Of a DNA stretch of 64,000 nucleotides, positions 37,869 to 49,328 are shown one piece after another. Position 1 is the first letter of the stretch; every line of letters starts with the position of its first letter. The stretch is from Providencia sp. PROV188 (GTDB lineage: Bacteria; Pseudomonadota; Gammaproteobacteria; Enterobacterales; Enterobacteriaceae): contig NZ_CP097291.1 of the NCBI RefSeq assembly GCF_027595165.1, positions 3,472,001 through 3,536,000 on the forward strand, read 5' to 3'. The notes below the pieces were generated by a model. That model did not search any database. It was given only the letters and a program-made list of their open reading frames with translations, and was not told the origin of the DNA. Made by a program: the position numbers and the translations under genes.

Positions 37869-38965
37869 CAGGCAACCCCTCTTGTCAACTTAGCACGCAC
37901 TTTGCGCATTGGTACGGTATCCCATAAATTCAGTATCACTGCTAATAGCAAGTAACCAAAGTTAACCGCCCACATTGCATATTTAGGGTCGATATCCCCC
38001 TTATCTGCGCTATTACGTAACGTACTTTGTAATAAGAAGAAAATCAGGTACAACAGCATGGCAGGGATCATACTGAGCACACGCCCTTGACGCGGGTTGA
38101 CCTCACTCAGAGGAACCACCATCAACGCCATGACCACCACAGAGAATACAATGGTTAGACGCCAGTGGAATTCAGCATTGACCTCAGGATTGCTCTCATT
38201 CCACAGCTGCATCATGGTTTTTTGTTCCACTTTATCCGTACTGACATCTGTGGCTTTATGGTCAACAACGGCTTGGTAATTTACGAAGTCAGTGATGCGG
38301 AAATCTCTCAGCATTGCCGTGCCTTCGTAGCGAGTACCTTGGTCTAGCACCACCATCTGGCGACCATATTCGTCTTCTTTCATATAACCGCTATCCGCGA
38401 CCACAACGGAAGGACGCTGCTCATTGGCTGTACGCAACTGAGCTAAGAAAACATTTTTAAAATCATTGCCTTTGACTTCGCCGATGTACAACACAAAGTT
38501 GCCATCTTTGGTGGTTTTAAACTGCCCTTCCACCATCGCCGCTAAACCGGGGTTGGCTTTTGCATCTGCCAAAACTTGTTCTTGATACTGAGATGACCAA
38601 GGCAACATCCAAGTAATATTGGCAACGGCGACTAAGGCAGTTAATGCAGCAAGTACCAGCGCCGCTTTCACAAGCACACTTTTACCTAGGCCGCAGGCAT
38701 GCATCACAGTAATTTCGCTTTCTGTGTACAATTTGCTGTAAGTCATCAATAGCCCAAGGAATAGGCTCAAAGGTAAGATAAGTTGCGCCATCTCCGGCAC
38801 ACCCAACCCTAATAATGGAAGAACTAAATTCGAAGGAATATTCCCCTGAACAGCGGCACCTAAGATGTCGATGGACTTTTGACTAAAAAAGATAAGCAGC
38901 AGGACAAAAAGTATCGCCAGCTGGCTTTTCAGGGTTTCCCGAACCAAATATCGAATAATGATCAC
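37868..38965 (-). CDS. lptF: LptF, LPS export permease
   Basis: 365 residues, same fold as LptG. Begins MIIIRYLVRETLKSQLAILF and has the ACGLGKSVLVKAAL coupling region. Divergent from pepA across 276 bp, as in E. coli. Confidence 0.95.
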   Translation of the reverse strand: MIIIRYLVRETLKSQLAILFVLLLIFFSQKSIDILGAAVQGNIPSNLVLPLLGLGVPEMAQLILPLSLFLGLLMTYSKLYTESEITVMHACGLGKSVLVKAALVLAALTALVAVANITWMLPWSSQYQEQVLADAKANPGLAAMVEGQFKTTKDGNFVLYIGEVKGNDFKNVFLAQLRTANEQRPSVVVADSGYMKEDEYGRQMVVLDQGTRYEGTAMLRDFRITDFVNYQAVVDHKATDVSTDKVEQKTMMQLWNESNPEVNAEFHWRLTIVFSVVVMALMVVPLSEVNPRQGRVLSMIPAMLLYLIFFLLQSTLRNSADKGDIDPKYAMWAVNFGYLLLAVILNLWDTVPMRKVRAKLTRGVA

Positions 38966-39241
38966 GCTTATTACGCCTGTGAAAACTTGTCTTTTGGGAT
39001 GAAAATGGCTAAGTTCGTTCTATGACAGCCATTTACTAAAATATACTCTGGTTTATTGTTTGGCTAGAATGATATAAAAGCATTATCTATACTAAGTGCT
39101 ATATCGGAATATGCTTAATATAAGCGAAACTAGGTATTTGCTCAATTTAACACAAAGAGTTCATTCTCTATAAGCCAGATCATGCGAAAGGCTAATTTTA
39201 ACTGGAGCATCGACCTTTGTCTTTAAGATTCAGGAGAACGC

Positions 39242-40753
39242 ATGGAGTTTAGTGTAAAAAGTGGTAGCCCGGAAAAACAACGTAGTGCTTGCATCGTTGT
39301 CGGAGTCTTTGAACCACGCCGTCTGTCCCCTATCGCTGAACAGCTGGACAAAATTAGTGACGGATATATCAGCGCCCTGCTGCGCCGCGGTGAGCTTGAA
39401 GGTAAAGTAGGTCAATCCTTGCTGCTGCATCATGTGCCTAACGTTCTATCTGAGCGTATTTTACTGATCGGTTGCGGTAAAGAACGTGAACTCGATGAGC
39501 GTCAATTTAAACAAATCATTCAGAAAACTATTAGTACTCTGAATGAAACTGGCTCAATGGAAGCCGTTTGTTTCTTGACTGAGTTACATGTAAAAGGTCG
39601 CAACAACTACTGGAAAGTTCGCCAAGCCGTTGAGACAGCGAAAGAATCCCTGTATGTCTTCGACCAGCTGAAAAGTAACAAAACTGAACACCGCCGTCCA
39701 CTGCGTAAACTGGTCTTCAATGTACCAACGCGCCGTGAACTGACCAGCGGTGAGCGTGCTATCGCCCACGGTTTAGCTATCGCCTCTGGCGTTAAAGCGG
39801 CTAAAGATTTGGGTAACATGCCACCAAATATCTGTAACGCTGGCTATTTAGCATCACAAGCTCGCCAACTGGCAGACATTTCTGACAGCAAACTGACTAC
39901 TCGCGTGATCGGCGAAGAGCAAATGAAAGAGCTGGGCATGAACGCGTACTTAGCAGTGGGTCAAGGTTCTCAGAACGAATCTCTGATGTCCATCATGGAG
40001 TACAAAGGCAACCCAGATCCAGAGTGCAAACCAATTGTACTGGTCGGTAAAGGTTTAACCTTCGACTCAGGCGGTATTTCCATCAAGCCTGCTGATGGCA
40101 TGGATGAGATGAAATACGACATGTGCGGTGCCGCGACCGTTTACGGTGTCATGCGCTTTATCACTGATCTGCAACTGCCAATTAACGTCGTCGGCGTACT
40201 GGCTGGCTGTGAAAACATGCCGGGTGGGCACGCATATCGTCCTGGTGATGTCCTAACCACTATGTCTGGTCAAACTGTCGAAGTGTTAAACACGGATGCG
40301 GAAGGTCGTTTAGTCCTGTGTGATACCCTGACTTACGTTGAGCGTTTCGATCCAGAACTGGTTATCGATATCGCCACATTAACAGGCGCATGTGTGATTG
40401 CTTTAGGTAGCCACTACACTGGTTTAATGTCCAACCACAACCCACTGGCTCACGAGCTGTTAAATGCTTCAGAGCAAGCTGGCGACCGTGCTTGGCGTTT
40501 ACCGTTAGCTGACGAATACTATGAGCAAATCAGCTCTAACTTTGCTGATTTAGCGAACACGGGTGGTCGTCCGGGTGGTGCTATTACCGCAGGCTGCTTC
40601 TTAGCACGCTTTACAGGTAAATATAACTGGGCGCACTTGGATATCGCAGGTACTGCATGGCGTTCAGGAAAAGCTAAAGGAGCAACCGGTCGTCCGGTTT
40701 CTATGTTAGCTCAGTTCTTACTGAACCGCGCTGGCTTAAATGGTGACGAGTAA
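39242..40753 (+). CDS. pepA: PepA, leucyl aminopeptidase / DNA-binding regulator
   Basis: 503 residues, same length as in E. coli. The signature [10 protein letters not shown], plus [11 protein letters not shown] and [17 protein letters not shown], supplies the two-metal site of M17 peptidases. In E. coli PepA also binds DNA at carAB and in Xer recombination. A CAGGAG site precedes ATG. Confidence 0.97.
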   Translation: MEFSVKSGSPEKQRSACIVVGVFEPRRLSPIAEQLDKISDGYISALLRRGELEGKVGQSLLLHHVPNVLSERILLIGCGKERELDERQFKQIIQKTISTLNETGSMEAVCFLTELHVKGRNNYWKVRQAVETAKESLYVFDQLKSNKTEHRRPLRKLVFNVPTRRELTSGERAIAHGLAIASGVKAAKDLGNMPPNICNAGYLASQARQLADISDSKLTTRVIGEEQMKELGMNAYLAVGQGSQNESLMSIMEYKGNPDPECKPIVLVGKGLTFDSGGISIKPADGMDEMKYDMCGAATVYGVMRFITDLQLPINVVGVLAGCENMPGGHAYRPGDVLTTMSGQTVEVLNTDAEGRLVLCDTLTYVERFDPELVIDIATLTGACVIALGSHYTGLMSNHNPLAHELLNASEQAGDRAWRLPLADEYYEQISSNFADLANTGGRPGGAITAGCFLARFTGKYNWAHLDIAGTAWRSGKAKGATGRPVSMLAQFLLNRAGLNGDE

Positions 40754-40797
40754 TTTCAATTACGATTAAACATCGCCATTGATTAAGTTGTTATTAT

Positions 40798-40840
40798 AAT
40801 ATCCCGATGAGCAGGTTCTGCGATTCGGGATATTGTTTTT
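40798..40840 (+). terminator. Terminator of pepA
   Basis: AATATCCCGA (40798-40807) pairs perfectly with 40825-40834, then GTTTTT. It separates pepA from the ERIC array and holC. Confidence 0.88.
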
Positions 40841-40895
40841 AAGCAACAAGCAGTTAGGTCACACTCACCACACCATTTTGAGGCTGTGGTAAAAA

Positions 40896-41271
40896 CGAGT
40901 ATAATTCAGCGCAGATTTAATCTTGCTGCGACCTTGGGAGCATACATAAGTATGTGATCGAGGCGAAAGAACGCAGCCCCCCCTACAAATTGAAGTATGA
41001 CAGTTTACGGTTATACCCTAGATAATTCAGTTTGTAGGTAGGCGGCAAGTGATTGAGACCTTGGGAGCATACATAAGTATGTGACCGAGGCGAGAGAGCG
41101 CAGCCAACACCCCTACAAATTGAAGTATGACAGTTTACGGTTATACCCTAGATAATTCAGTTTGTAGGTAGGCGGCAAGTGATTGAGACCTTGGGAGCAT
41201 ACATAAGTATGTGACCGAGGCGAGAGAGCGCAGCCAACACCCCTACAAATTGAAGTATGACGGGTACAGAC
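40896..41271. repeat. Tandem array of three ERIC-type repeats
   Basis: Each unit contains GGAGCATACATAAGTATGTG, GCAGCCAACAC and GAAGTATGAC, as in the ERIC consensus. The period is 130 bp. The block 40980-41131 is identical base for base to 41110-41261 (152 bp at offset 130), so copies 2 and 3 arose by a recent duplication; copy 1 (about 40896-41001) is diverged. The array ends with a short ACGGGTAYA repeat that runs directly into the holC start codon. The remainder of the 40754-41277 gap holds only the pepA terminator. Confidence 0.9.
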
Positions 41272-41277
41272 GGGTAT

Positions 41278-41727
41278 ATGAAAAAAGGTACATTCTACCA
41301 ACTCCAACAGCCCTCCCCACAAGCGGAATATGAAGCCCACGAATGGCTCGCTTGTGAACTTGCTGCAGAGGCATGGCGCAACGGAAAACGCGTTCTGATT
41401 GCCTGCGAGGATCAGCTGCAAGCTGAAAAAATGGATGAGGCGCTTTGGCAACGGGATCCTCACCAGTTTGTACCTCACAATTTGGCGGGGGAAGGTCCTC
41501 GTTATGGTTCGCCGATCGAAATTTGCTGGCCAAATAAACGCGGCAATACACCTCGCGATATCCTGATTAATTTACAAAGCCAATTCGCAGATTTTGCAAC
41601 GGCTTTCCATGAAGTGATAGACTTCGTGCCTATCGATGAAACTTTAAAACAGTTGGCGCGTGACCGGTATAAAATTTACCGGAGCGTCGGCTTCAATTTG
41701 ACCATGGCGACGCCGCCAACTTACTGA
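41278..41727 (+). CDS. holC: HolC, DNA polymerase III chi subunit
   Basis: 149 residues. [13 protein letters not shown] matches the HolC N-terminus, which is why 41278 is preferred; an in-frame ATG at 41257 (adding seven residues, MTGTDGY) lies inside the ERIC end. Chi binds SSB and psi in the clamp loader. No clear ribosome site is left before the start: the ERIC array abuts it. 14 nt upstream of valS. Confidence 0.92.
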   Translation: MKKGTFYQLQQPSPQAEYEAHEWLACELAAEAWRNGKRVLIACEDQLQAEKMDEALWQRDPHQFVPHNLAGEGPRYGSPIEICWPNKRGNTPRDILINLQSQFADFATAFHEVIDFVPIDETLKQLARDRYKIYRSVGFNLTMATPPTY

Positions 41728-41741
41728 ACACAAAGATAAAA

Positions 41742-44636
41742 ATGGAAAAGAAACCAGACAACGCAATGATCGAGCCATCCCTCGATAAAACTTATAACCC
41801 AGCGGAAATCGAACAGTCCCTGTATACCCACTGGGAAAAAAGCGGTTACTTCCGCCCGAACGGTGATACCTCAAAAGACAGTTTCTGCGTCGTGATCCCA
41901 CCACCGAACGTTACGGGTAGCCTGCATATGGGTCACGCCTTCCAACAAACCATTATGGATACCATGATCCGTTATCAGCGTATGCAAGGGAAAAATACCC
42001 TATGGCAGACGGGTACTGACCACGCGGGTATCGCAACTCAAATGGTGGTTGAGCGTAAAATTGCGGCTGAAGAAGGTAAAAACCGCCATGACTACGGTCG
42101 TGATGCGTTCATCGACAAAATCTGGGAATGGAAAGCAGAATCTGGCGGCACTATCTCTCAACAAATGCGCCGTTTAGGCGACTCCGTTGACTGGGATCGC
42201 GAACGCTTCACCATGGACGAAGGCTTATCTAAAGCCGTTAAAGAAGCTTTCGTTCGTATGTACAAAGAAAACTTAATCTATCGTGGTAAGCGTCTGGTTA
42301 ACTGGGATCCGAAACTGCACACCGCAATTTCTGACCTGGAAGTTGAAAACCGCGAAGTTAAAGGTTCTATGTGGCACCTGCGTTATCCGCTGGCTGACGG
42401 CGCGAAAACCGCTGAAGGGAAAGACTATTTAGTGGTTGCGACCACACGTCCAGAAACCATGCTGGGTGATACTGGTGTGGCTGTTAACCCTGAAGATCCA
42501 CGTTATAAAGATTTAATTGGCAAAGAAATCATTCTGCCAATCGTCAATCGCCGTATTCCAATCGTGGGTGACGAACACGCCGATATGGAAAAAGGCACCG
42601 GCTGCGTGAAAATCACCCCAGCCCATGACTTCAACGACTACGAAGTCGGTAAACGTCACCAACTGACCATGATCAACATGATGGACTTAGATGGTAACGT
42701 TCGTCATGAAGCGGAAGTGTTCGACACTAACGGCAACCCATGCACCGATTACAGCAGCGAAATTCCAGAAGCCTACCGTGGCATGGAGCGTTTCGCAGCT
42801 CGTAAAGCTATCGTCGCTGAATTTGAACAATTAGGTTTACTGGTCGAAGTCAAACCTCACGATTTAACCGTACCTTACGGTGACCGTGGTGGCGTGGTTA
42901 TCGAGCCAATGCTGACTGACCAATGGTACGTGCGCACCGCGCCTTTAGCGAAAGACGCTATCAAAGCCGTTGAAGATGGTCGTATCCAATTCGTTCCGCG
43001 CCAATACGAAAACATGTATTTCTCTTGGATGCGTGATATCCAAGACTGGTGTATTTCTCGTCAATTATGGTGGGGTCACCGTATTCCAGCTTGGTATGAC
43101 GACAAAGGCAATGTTTACGTGGGTCGTGATGAAGATGAAGTTCGCCGCGAAAACAACTTAGGTGCCGATGTGGCACTGCGTCAAGATGATGACGTATTAG
43201 ATACGTGGTTCTCTTCTGGTCTGTGGACATTCTCAACCTTAGGCTGGCCAGAAAATACCGATGCGCTGAAAACTTTCCATCCAACGGATGTATTGGTCAG
43301 CGGCTTCGATATTATTTTCTTCTGGATTGCCCGTATGATCATGATGACCATGCATTTCATCAAAGATGAAAATGGCGAGCCACAAGTTCCATTTAAAACC
43401 GTGTATATGACAGGTCTGATCCGCGATGAAGAAGGTCAGAAAATGTCTAAATCCAAAGGGAACGTTATCGACCCGCTGGATATGATCGACGGTATTTCAT
43501 TAGAAGCTTTACTGGAAAAACGTACTGGCAACATGATGCAGCCACAACTGGCTGAGAAAATTGCTAAACGTACTCGTAAAGAGTATCCAGACGGTATTGA
43601 AGCACACGGTACTGATGCCCTACGCTTTACTTTAGCGGCGCTGGCATCAACGGGTCGCGATATCAACTGGGATATGAAACGTCTGTCCGGTTACCGTAAC
43701 TTCTGTAATAAATTATGGAATGCGAGCCGCTTTGTGCTGATGAATACCGAAGGTCAAGATTGCGGTCAAAACGGCGGCGAAATGAGCTTCTCATTGGCTG
43801 ATCGCTGGATCATGGCGCAGTTCAACCAAACCGTGAAAGCGTACCGTGAAGCGTTAGATACTCATCGTTACGATATCGCAGCGGGTATTCTGTATGATTT
43901 CACATGGAATGAATTCTGTGACTGGTACTTAGAGCTGTCTAAACCTGCGGTTCATAAAGGTAATGAAGCCCAAGTTCGTGCGGCACGCTTCACCCTGATT
44001 GAAGTACTGGAAGGCTTACTGCGTCTGGCTCACCCAATCATTCCATTTATCACCGAAACCATCTGGCAGCGCGTGAAAGTGGTGAAAGGTATTGAAGCTG
44101 ACACCATCATGCTGCAAGCATTCCCAGAATTCGATGTGGCGAAAGTAGATGAGCTGGCTCTGAGCGATTTAGAGTGGATTAAAGAAACCATCGTAGCTGT
44201 ACGTAATATTCGTGCAGAAATGAACATCGCGCCAGGTAAACCATTGGATGTCATGCTGCGTAGCACCTCTGCGGATGTTGCTCGCCGTGTGACTGAGAAC
44301 GAAAACTTCCTTCGTTCAATGGCGCGTTTAGCAAGCATTCGCGTGCTGGCTGAAGGCGAAGAAGCCCCAGTTTCTGTGACTAAATTAGTGGCAGGCGCTG
44401 AAGTGCTGATCCCAATGGCAGGTCTGGTTGATAAAGACGCTGAGCTGGCTCGTTTAGATAAAGAGCTGGAAAAAGTGGTGAAAGAAATTGATACCATCGA
44501 AAGCAAGCTGGCAAACGAAGGCTTTGTGAGCCGTGCTCCTGCTGCCGTGGTTGAGAAAGAGCGTGCGCGTTTAGCGGAAAATATCGAAGCGAAAGCGAAG
44601 ATTGAAGCGCAAAAAGTGACCATCGCCTCTTTATAA
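41742..44636 (+). CDS. valS: Valyl-tRNA synthetase
   Basis: 964 residues, class I. It has [14 protein letters not shown] (HIGH-type), KMSKSKGN (KMSKS), an editing domain between them (about 190-340), and a C-terminal coiled-coil arm ([20 protein letters not shown] to the end). About 13 residues longer at the N-terminus than E. coli ValS; an internal ATG at 41766 is an alternative start. Confidence 0.97.
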   Translation: MEKKPDNAMIEPSLDKTYNPAEIEQSLYTHWEKSGYFRPNGDTSKDSFCVVIPPPNVTGSLHMGHAFQQTIMDTMIRYQRMQGKNTLWQTGTDHAGIATQMVVERKIAAEEGKNRHDYGRDAFIDKIWEWKAESGGTISQQMRRLGDSVDWDRERFTMDEGLSKAVKEAFVRMYKENLIYRGKRLVNWDPKLHTAISDLEVENREVKGSMWHLRYPLADGAKTAEGKDYLVVATTRPETMLGDTGVAVNPEDPRYKDLIGKEIILPIVNRRIPIVGDEHADMEKGTGCVKITPAHDFNDYEVGKRHQLTMINMMDLDGNVRHEAEVFDTNGNPCTDYSSEIPEAYRGMERFAARKAIVAEFEQLGLLVEVKPHDLTVPYGDRGGVVIEPMLTDQWYVRTAPLAKDAIKAVEDGRIQFVPRQYENMYFSWMRDIQDWCISRQLWWGHRIPAWYDDKGNVYVGRDEDEVRRENNLGADVALRQDDDVLDTWFSSGLWTFSTLGWPENTDALKTFHPTDVLVSGFDIIFFWIARMIMMTMHFIKDENGEPQVPFKTVYMTGLIRDEEGQKMSKSKGNVIDPLDMIDGISLEALLEKRTGNMMQPQLAEKIAKRTRKEYPDGIEAHGTDALRFTLAALASTGRDINWDMKRLSGYRNFCNKLWNASRFVLMNTEGQDCGQNGGEMSFSLADRWIMAQFNQTVKAYREALDTHRYDIAAGILYDFTWNEFCDWYLELSKPAVHKGNEAQVRAARFTLIEVLEGLLRLAHPIIPFITETIWQRVKVVKGIEADTIMLQAFPEFDVAKVDELALSDLEWIKETIVAVRNIRAEMNIAPGKPLDVMLRSTSADVARRVTENENFLRSMARLASIRVLAEGEEAPVSVTKLVAGAEVLIPMAGLVDKDAELARLDKELEKVVKEIDTIESKLANEGFVSRAPAAVVEKERARLAENIEAKAKIEAQKVTIASL

Positions 44637-44656
44637 TCATTAAGCTTTAAATCTCT

Positions 44657-44693
44657 AGCCCTGACTTGTCATTGATGAGTTAGGGCTTTTTTG
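44657..44693 (+). terminator. Terminator of valS
   Basis: AGCCCTGACT (44657-44666) pairs with AGTTAGGGCT (44679-44688, one G-T) and is followed by six T's. Confidence 0.88.
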
Positions 44694-44799
44694 TATCTGG
44701 GTGTTGAAAAGCTTTATCACATGCTCAATATCATAATTATTGCACCAGCAAATGATGCAATTAAAAATATAAATAATGCAAATAAAAAGAGATATTCTT

Positions 44800-45303
44800 A
44801 TGACAACAAGCACAACCTCAACTGTTCAAGTTCGTTTAATTCAACCTCAAGACAATCCAGGGATCGCCGCTGTTATTCGTGAAGTTTCCGCTGAACATGG
44901 GCTCACTGCCGATAAAGGTTTTGCGGTCGCGGATCCTATTTTAGATACGTTGTATGAAGTGTATAGCAAGCCACGTAGCGCGTACTGGGTGGTGGAAATG
45001 GACGGTAACGTGGTTGGCGGTGGCGGCATTTCACAAGTCGCTGGTGGTGATGAACATACTGCTGAATTACAAAAAATGTATCTCTCTTCTGTGCTGCGTG
45101 GAAAGGGTTTAGCCAAGCAAATCGTTTTAATGTCTTTAGAATTTGCTAAGCAGCAAGGCTATACCCGCTGTTACTTAGAAACCACCAAAGAGCTACAAGC
45201 CGCCATTAAACTGTATGAAAAACTGGGCTTCGATTTTATCGACGAACCATTAGGCAATACTGGCCATAGTGACTGCGAAATTCGCATGCTAAAAGCGCTG
45301 TAG
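44800..45303 (+). CDS. GNAT family acetyltransferase
   Basis: 167 residues. The acetyl-CoA loop is at [19 protein letters not shown] (R/Q-x-x-G-x-G/A type), preceded by [15 protein letters not shown] and followed by YEKLGFDFI, all hallmarks of GNAT. The start at 44800 follows AAAGAGA; an earlier in-frame ATG at 44776 is less well placed. Substrate unknown. First of three small-enzyme genes in a row. Confidence 0.82.
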   Translation: MTTSTTSTVQVRLIQPQDNPGIAAVIREVSAEHGLTADKGFAVADPILDTLYEVYSKPRSAYWVVEMDGNVVGGGGISQVAGGDEHTAELQKMYLSSVLRGKGLAKQIVLMSLEFAKQQGYTRCYLETTKELQAAIKLYEKLGFDFIDEPLGNTGHSDCEIRMLKAL

Positions 45304-45335
45304 TCCCCGCTCCCAATAAAAGGATACTGTAGCTA

Positions 45336-46106
45336 ATGATCTCACAGTATGAAGACGCCCTTTATGAAGATCCTAAGCTCGCTCGCTTCTATGATTTAGA
45401 TAACAGCTTGCAGCGGGCAGACTACGCGGCATACCTTCAGCTAGCCTCTTCAGCGTCTCATATTTTGGATTTAGGCTGCGGTACTGGCACGTTACTCACC
45501 GCCATTGCGGAGCAATATCCACACACCACGTTGGTCGGTGTCGATCCCGCGCAAGCGATGTTGGATATTGCTCAACAAAAAACCAATCACGTTCGTTGGG
45601 TGAACAGCACGGCTGAAGCGCTCTGTCTGGACATAAAATTTGATTTGATCATTTTATCTGGTCACGCCTTTCAGGTTTTTTTGACTCAAGAACAGCGTAT
45701 TGCCGCATTGCAAACCATGCAGCGACATCTCACCGCCGATGGCACGATTGTATTTGATAGCCGCAATCCCACGGTTGAAGAGTGGAGAGAGTGGACACCT
45801 GAATTATCTCGTGAATCACTCTCGACCCAAGAATTTGGCGAAATCATTCTTTGGAATGATGTTGCCGAACAAAATGGCATTGTTCGCTATCAAACATTCT
45901 ACCAACAAGGTGAGAGTGGCTCGATATTCCGCGCTGAATCGGATATTGCCTTTCCGACACTCAGCGACATTACTCAGGCCCTTGAATCTTGCGATTTAAA
46001 GATTCGTCATCTCTATGGCGACTGGCAACTCAATGCTTTTCAAGAGAACTCCCCTGAGATGATATTTACGCTTGAGCACACAGACCCTTTATTGGTGAAA
46101 TCATGA
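45336..46106 (+). CDS. SAM-dependent class I methyltransferase
   Basis: 256 residues. Motif I ILDLGCGTGTLLTAIAEQYP and VGVDPAQAMLDIA bind S-adenosylmethionine; FDLIILSGHAFQVF is the motif II region. The N-terminal MISQYEDALYEDPKLARFYD is typical of small-molecule methyltransferases. Substrate unknown. Its 3' end overlaps the following GNAT gene by 4 nt. Confidence 0.85.
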   Translation: MISQYEDALYEDPKLARFYDLDNSLQRADYAAYLQLASSASHILDLGCGTGTLLTAIAEQYPHTTLVGVDPAQAMLDIAQQKTNHVRWVNSTAEALCLDIKFDLIILSGHAFQVFLTQEQRIAALQTMQRHLTADGTIVFDSRNPTVEEWREWTPELSRESLSTQEFGEIILWNDVAEQNGIVRYQTFYQQGESGSIFRAESDIAFPTLSDITQALESCDLKIRHLYGDWQLNAFQENSPEMIFTLEHTDPLLVKS

Positions 46107-46753
46107 TGATGAACTCAATGATCAATAACGAGCCGCTCGTCATTGAACCTTTAGAGGAAGCAAACATTGATAGTGCTAACACGCTATTTTATGAAGCCTT
46201 TTCTTCTAAATTTAAAACCATTCACGATATGCCAGAAGCCCAGCGTCAGGGGGTGTTATCTCTATTTTGGCAACGCGGTCTGAGTGACTCCTATGATAGG
46301 CACTTTCAGGTTAAATTAAATGGCAAGCTAGTCGCCGTTTATGGCATAACTTACGGCGTAAAACGCATTCAAGAACAAGCACCTACCCCCGTGCCATTAA
46401 TACAGATTCTGCGTAAAGCAGGTTTTTTCCGCTTTATGAAAATTTGGCGCATTTTCCAGTTATTTGTACACAAACCAAGAGCAGACACAGCCTATCTTTC
46501 TTACTTATGTGTCGATAATAAGTTGCGAGGTATGGGAATTGGTAATCGCGTGTTAGATCACATTGAAACCCAAGCAGCCGCAGATCCCAAGCTCACCCGA
46601 GTTTCTTTGTATGTATCTGATTTGAATACCAAGGCAAGAGAGCTTTATTTGCGCCGTGGCTATATCGATGAAAAGTATGAAACCTCTCGCACGACATTAC
46701 GCTATATGGATATTTACGGCTGGCACTATATGGTGAAAAAGTTAGCATCTTGA
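46103..46753 (+). CDS. GNAT family acetyltransferase
   Basis: 216 residues. The acetyl-CoA loop is LCVDNKLRGMGIGNRVLDHIE, followed by VSLYVSDLNTKARELYLRRGY. It is coupled to the methyltransferase gene. Start options at 46103 (MMMNSM) and 46115 cannot be separated by eye. Substrate unknown. Confidence 0.82.
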   Translation: MMMNSMINNEPLVIEPLEEANIDSANTLFYEAFSSKFKTIHDMPEAQRQGVLSLFWQRGLSDSYDRHFQVKLNGKLVAVYGITYGVKRIQEQAPTPVPLIQILRKAGFFRFMKIWRIFQLFVHKPRADTAYLSYLCVDNKLRGMGIGNRVLDHIETQAAADPKLTRVSLYVSDLNTKARELYLRRGYIDEKYETSRTTLRYMDIYGWHYMVKKLAS

Positions 46754-46765
46754 TATAAAAACAAA

Positions 46766-46800
46766 AAAGCACTGACGATATTCTCAATCAGTGCTTTCTT
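46766..46800. terminator. Terminator between the GNAT gene and rraB
   Basis: AAAGCACTGA (46766-46775) pairs perfectly with 46788-46797; A-rich on one side, T-rich on the other, so it may serve both convergent genes. Confidence 0.82.
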
Positions 46801-46848
46801 ATCTTTCAATTCAGCGATATTACCCGCTATTGAAATTTGAAAAATCAA

Positions 46849-47277
46849 TTAGTGAACGCGATTTTCGGACTCATCGTCCCCTTCGTCGTCGCCGTCTTCA
46901 TCATCATATTCTGCGTCTGGATCTTCAAAATAGGTGCCCCAACCATCGTAGTTCACACCGATTTTTTCTGCTAATTTCATTAACTGCTCAACTTGCGCGT
47001 CGATCAATTCTGCATTTAACGCACTTTCGCTGATCACATCGCAACACATCAAGGTTTCACCGGTTTCAATTTCCAGTTCTTCCGCATCAGTCACTTCATA
47101 ACCCAGTTTGAATGCTTCAACAGCCGCTTTTTCTAACAATTCAAAATTGTCCGCAGAGAAGTGATGCTCAATCGCGTACAGCGCATCAGGATCACTTCCA
47201 TCTTCCAGTAACTCTTCAATGATCAGGCGAGTTTCTTCGTACTGCGCATCAAATTCAGCTTTATCTACCATCTCCAC
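46849..47277 (-). CDS. rraB: RraB, regulator of RNase E activity
   Basis: 142 residues. It has the conserved [20 protein letters not shown] block and a long acidic tail ([16 protein letters not shown]). RraB binds the RNase E degradosome and changes which transcripts are decayed. It is divergent from argI, as in E. coli. Confidence 0.94.
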   Translation of the reverse strand: MEMVDKAEFDAQYEETRLIIEELLEDGSDPDALYAIEHHFSADNFELLEKAAVEAFKLGYEVTDAEELEIETGETLMCCDVISESALNAELIDAQVEQLMKLAEKIGVNYDGWGTYFEDPDAEYDDEDGDDEGDDESENRVH

Positions 47278-47376
47278 ACCCCTTGTTCCGTGGTATTAGT
47301 CTCCGGCTCATTCTCCCATAGGGTCGAGGGTGAAACCATACCTAATAAAATAATTTCTTTTGCATGAGGGGTTGAT

Positions 47377-47415
47377 TTTGAATTTTTATGAATATAAATT
47401 GAATATTAATTCAAT
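47377..47415 (+). promoter_or_regulatory. Paired ARG boxes upstream of argI
   Basis: ATTGAATATTAATTCAAT (47398-47415) is a perfect match to the ArgR box WNTGAATWWWWATTCANW. TTTGAATTTTTATGAATA (47377-47394) is a weaker box. They are 3 bp apart, the usual arrangement for one ArgR hexamer, and lie 20-60 bp before the argI start, so arginine should repress the gene. Confidence 0.88.
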
Positions 47416-47433
47416 TATAAAAGGCTGTGATTT

Positions 47434-48459
47434 ATGAACTCCCTACATGGAAAGCATTTTTTAAGACTATTGGATTTTACCTCTAACGATATTCATGCAT
47501 TATTAAAACTCTCCGCTTGGCTAAAATTAGCCAAAAAATCTGGCACTGAGCCACCTTTATTATCGGGTAAGAATTTTGCGCTGATCTTCGAGAAAGATTC
47601 AACACGGACGCGCTGCGCATTTGAAGTGGGTGCTTTCGATCAAGGGGCGAGAGTCACCTATCTTGGACCATCAGGCAGCCAGATTGGGCACAAAGAGACC
47701 ATGAAAGATACCGCCAGAGTGCTGGGGCGGATGTACGATGGTGTGCAATATCGGGGTTACGCGCAAAGCACCGTCGAAACATTAGCGCAGCATGCGGGAG
47801 TGCCTGTCTGGAATGGATTAACTAACGAATTCCATCCCACACAGTTATTAGCCGATTTGCTTACCATTCAAGAATATAAGCCCAATACACCGCTTTCTGA
47901 CATCAAATTCGCCTACCTCGGGGATGCGCGTAACAATATGGGAAATTCGATGCTAGAAGCCGCCGCCCTCACGGGGATGGAGCTGCGTTTAGTGGCACCA
48001 AAAAGCTGTTGGCCAGAGGCTGAATTAATTGAAGAGTGCCAGAAAATCGCCAAAACCACCGGCGGAAAAATTATTCTGACTGAAAACGTGGCTGAAGGCG
48101 TTAAAGACGCTGATTTTCTGTATACCGATGTCTGGGTTTCGATGGGAGAACCTAAAGAAGTCTGGGCGCAACGCATTGCTTTAATGAAACCCTACCAAGT
48201 GAATATGGACGTAATCAAACAGACAGGTAACCCAGACGTGAAATTCTTACACTGCCTGCCTGCGTTTCATAATGAAGACACCACATTAGGCGCTCAGCTT
48301 GCCAAAGAGTTTAATCTTTATGGCGGGCTGGAAGTGACGGAAGAGGTGTTTGAATCCCCTTACAGTATCGTTTTCGACCAAGCGGAAAACCGCCTGCACA
48401 CTATTAAAGCGGTAATGGTAGCGACAATTGCGCCTGAATTACCGATAAATATATTCTAA
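47434..48459 (+). CDS. argI: Ornithine carbamoyltransferase
   Basis: 341 residues. Carbamoyl-phosphate site [12 protein letters not shown] (the S-T-R-T-R motif); HPTQ in [12 protein letters not shown]; ornithine/zinc loop FLHCLPAFH. It converts ornithine and carbamoyl phosphate to citrulline. argI and argF cannot be told apart by sequence, but the rraB neighbour is that of argI. A biosynthetic role is supported by the ARG boxes. Confidence 0.95.
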   Translation: MNSLHGKHFLRLLDFTSNDIHALLKLSAWLKLAKKSGTEPPLLSGKNFALIFEKDSTRTRCAFEVGAFDQGARVTYLGPSGSQIGHKETMKDTARVLGRMYDGVQYRGYAQSTVETLAQHAGVPVWNGLTNEFHPTQLLADLLTIQEYKPNTPLSDIKFAYLGDARNNMGNSMLEAAALTGMELRLVAPKSCWPEAELIEECQKIAKTTGGKIILTENVAEGVKDADFLYTDVWVSMGEPKEVWAQRIALMKPYQVNMDVIKQTGNPDVKFLHCLPAFHNEDTTLGAQLAKEFNLYGGLEVTEEVFESPYSIVFDQAENRLHTIKAVMVATIAPELPINIF

Positions 48460-48466
48460 ATCTACC

Positions 48467-48491
48467 GACCAAGTAGACCCCCTACTTGGTC
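48467..48491. terminator. Bidirectional hairpin between argI and phnX
   Basis: GACCAAGTAG (48467-48476) pairs perfectly with 48482-48491 around a 5-nt loop. The T-tract is weak on both sides. Confidence 0.72.
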
Positions 48492-48516
48492 AGTTTGAAT
48501 GGAGACTTAAGTCTCG

Positions 48517-49326
48517 CTACGGTCTTTCACCGTTTGCTAATCTCACGTTGATTTCGTCAATCACACGAGGAAGATCCGCCAGCGTATCAATCACATAATG
48601 GGCTCCCGCTGCATACAGTTTATCCGCAGCCTGCTGGCGTAATGGGGAAATTTCTTCTTGGCTCATACCTTGATATTCATCCCATGTTTTACCAAATTCA
48701 TTACCCGAAATAGCCAGACCAATACTCCACATTCCCGCATTACGTCCCTCTTCAATGCCCGGCACTGCATCATCCACCTTCACACAATGGGAGACGGAAT
48801 TGACCGACAGTTCAATCACATTTTGCAGCGCCATCCACGGCCCCGGACGTCCGCCAGCCGCTAGGTCATCACTGGCAATCCAGCAATCGGGCTGATACCC
48901 CAATTTAGCGGCTGCCGGAACCAGCTTTTCCATCACCGCCCTTGGGTAACCTGAACAAGAGCCTATTTTGATCCCCTGCTCACGCAGCGTTACAATCGTG
49001 CTGACAACTCCGTCGATTGGCGCTGCAAAATCGACAACTTTGGCAATCTGTAACGGCATAAACGTTTGGTAGATAGCATCGATATCTTCGCTGGTCATTG
49101 AGCGTCCAAACTTTGCCTGCCACATGGCATCAATCTCTGGTAATTTTCCTAACGCTTCAATATGTTGCCATTTTCCTAATCCCATCGGGATACGAGCTTG
49201 CGCCAGTGTAATATCCATATCAAACGCGACTTTAAATGCTTCGATAAAAATTTGCGTCGGTGCAAAAGAGCCAAAATCCACCGTCGTTCCTGCCCAATCC
49301 AATATAACAGCTTCAATACGGTTCAT
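48517..49326 (-). CDS. phnX: Phosphonoacetaldehyde hydrolase
   Basis: 269 residues, HAD superfamily. The nucleophile motif [14 protein letters not shown] carries the aspartate; a cap-domain lysine forms the Schiff base with phosphonoacetaldehyde; [14 protein letters not shown] is the metal-binding HAD motif. It splits the C-P bond to acetaldehyde and phosphate. 2 nt after phnW. Confidence 0.94.
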   Translation of the reverse strand: MNRIEAVILDWAGTTVDFGSFAPTQIFIEAFKVAFDMDITLAQARIPMGLGKWQHIEALGKLPEIDAMWQAKFGRSMTSEDIDAIYQTFMPLQIAKVVDFAAPIDGVVSTIVTLREQGIKIGSCSGYPRAVMEKLVPAAAKLGYQPDCWIASDDLAAGGRPGPWMALQNVIELSVNSVSHCVKVDDAVPGIEEGRNAGMWSIGLAISGNEFGKTWDEYQGMSQEEISPLRQQAADKLYAAGAHYVIDTLADLPRVIDEINVRLANGERP

Positions 49327-49328
49327 GA

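Noticed and set aside
40896..41271. CRISPR-like tandem repeat
   Set aside because: The period is 130 bp with no unique spacers, the units match ERIC, and no cas genes are present.
41257..41277. Upstream ATG adding seven residues to HolC
   Set aside because: These codons come from the ERIC end; HolC homology begins at the ATG at 41278. It remains possible that 41257 is used, given the lack of a ribosome site at either.
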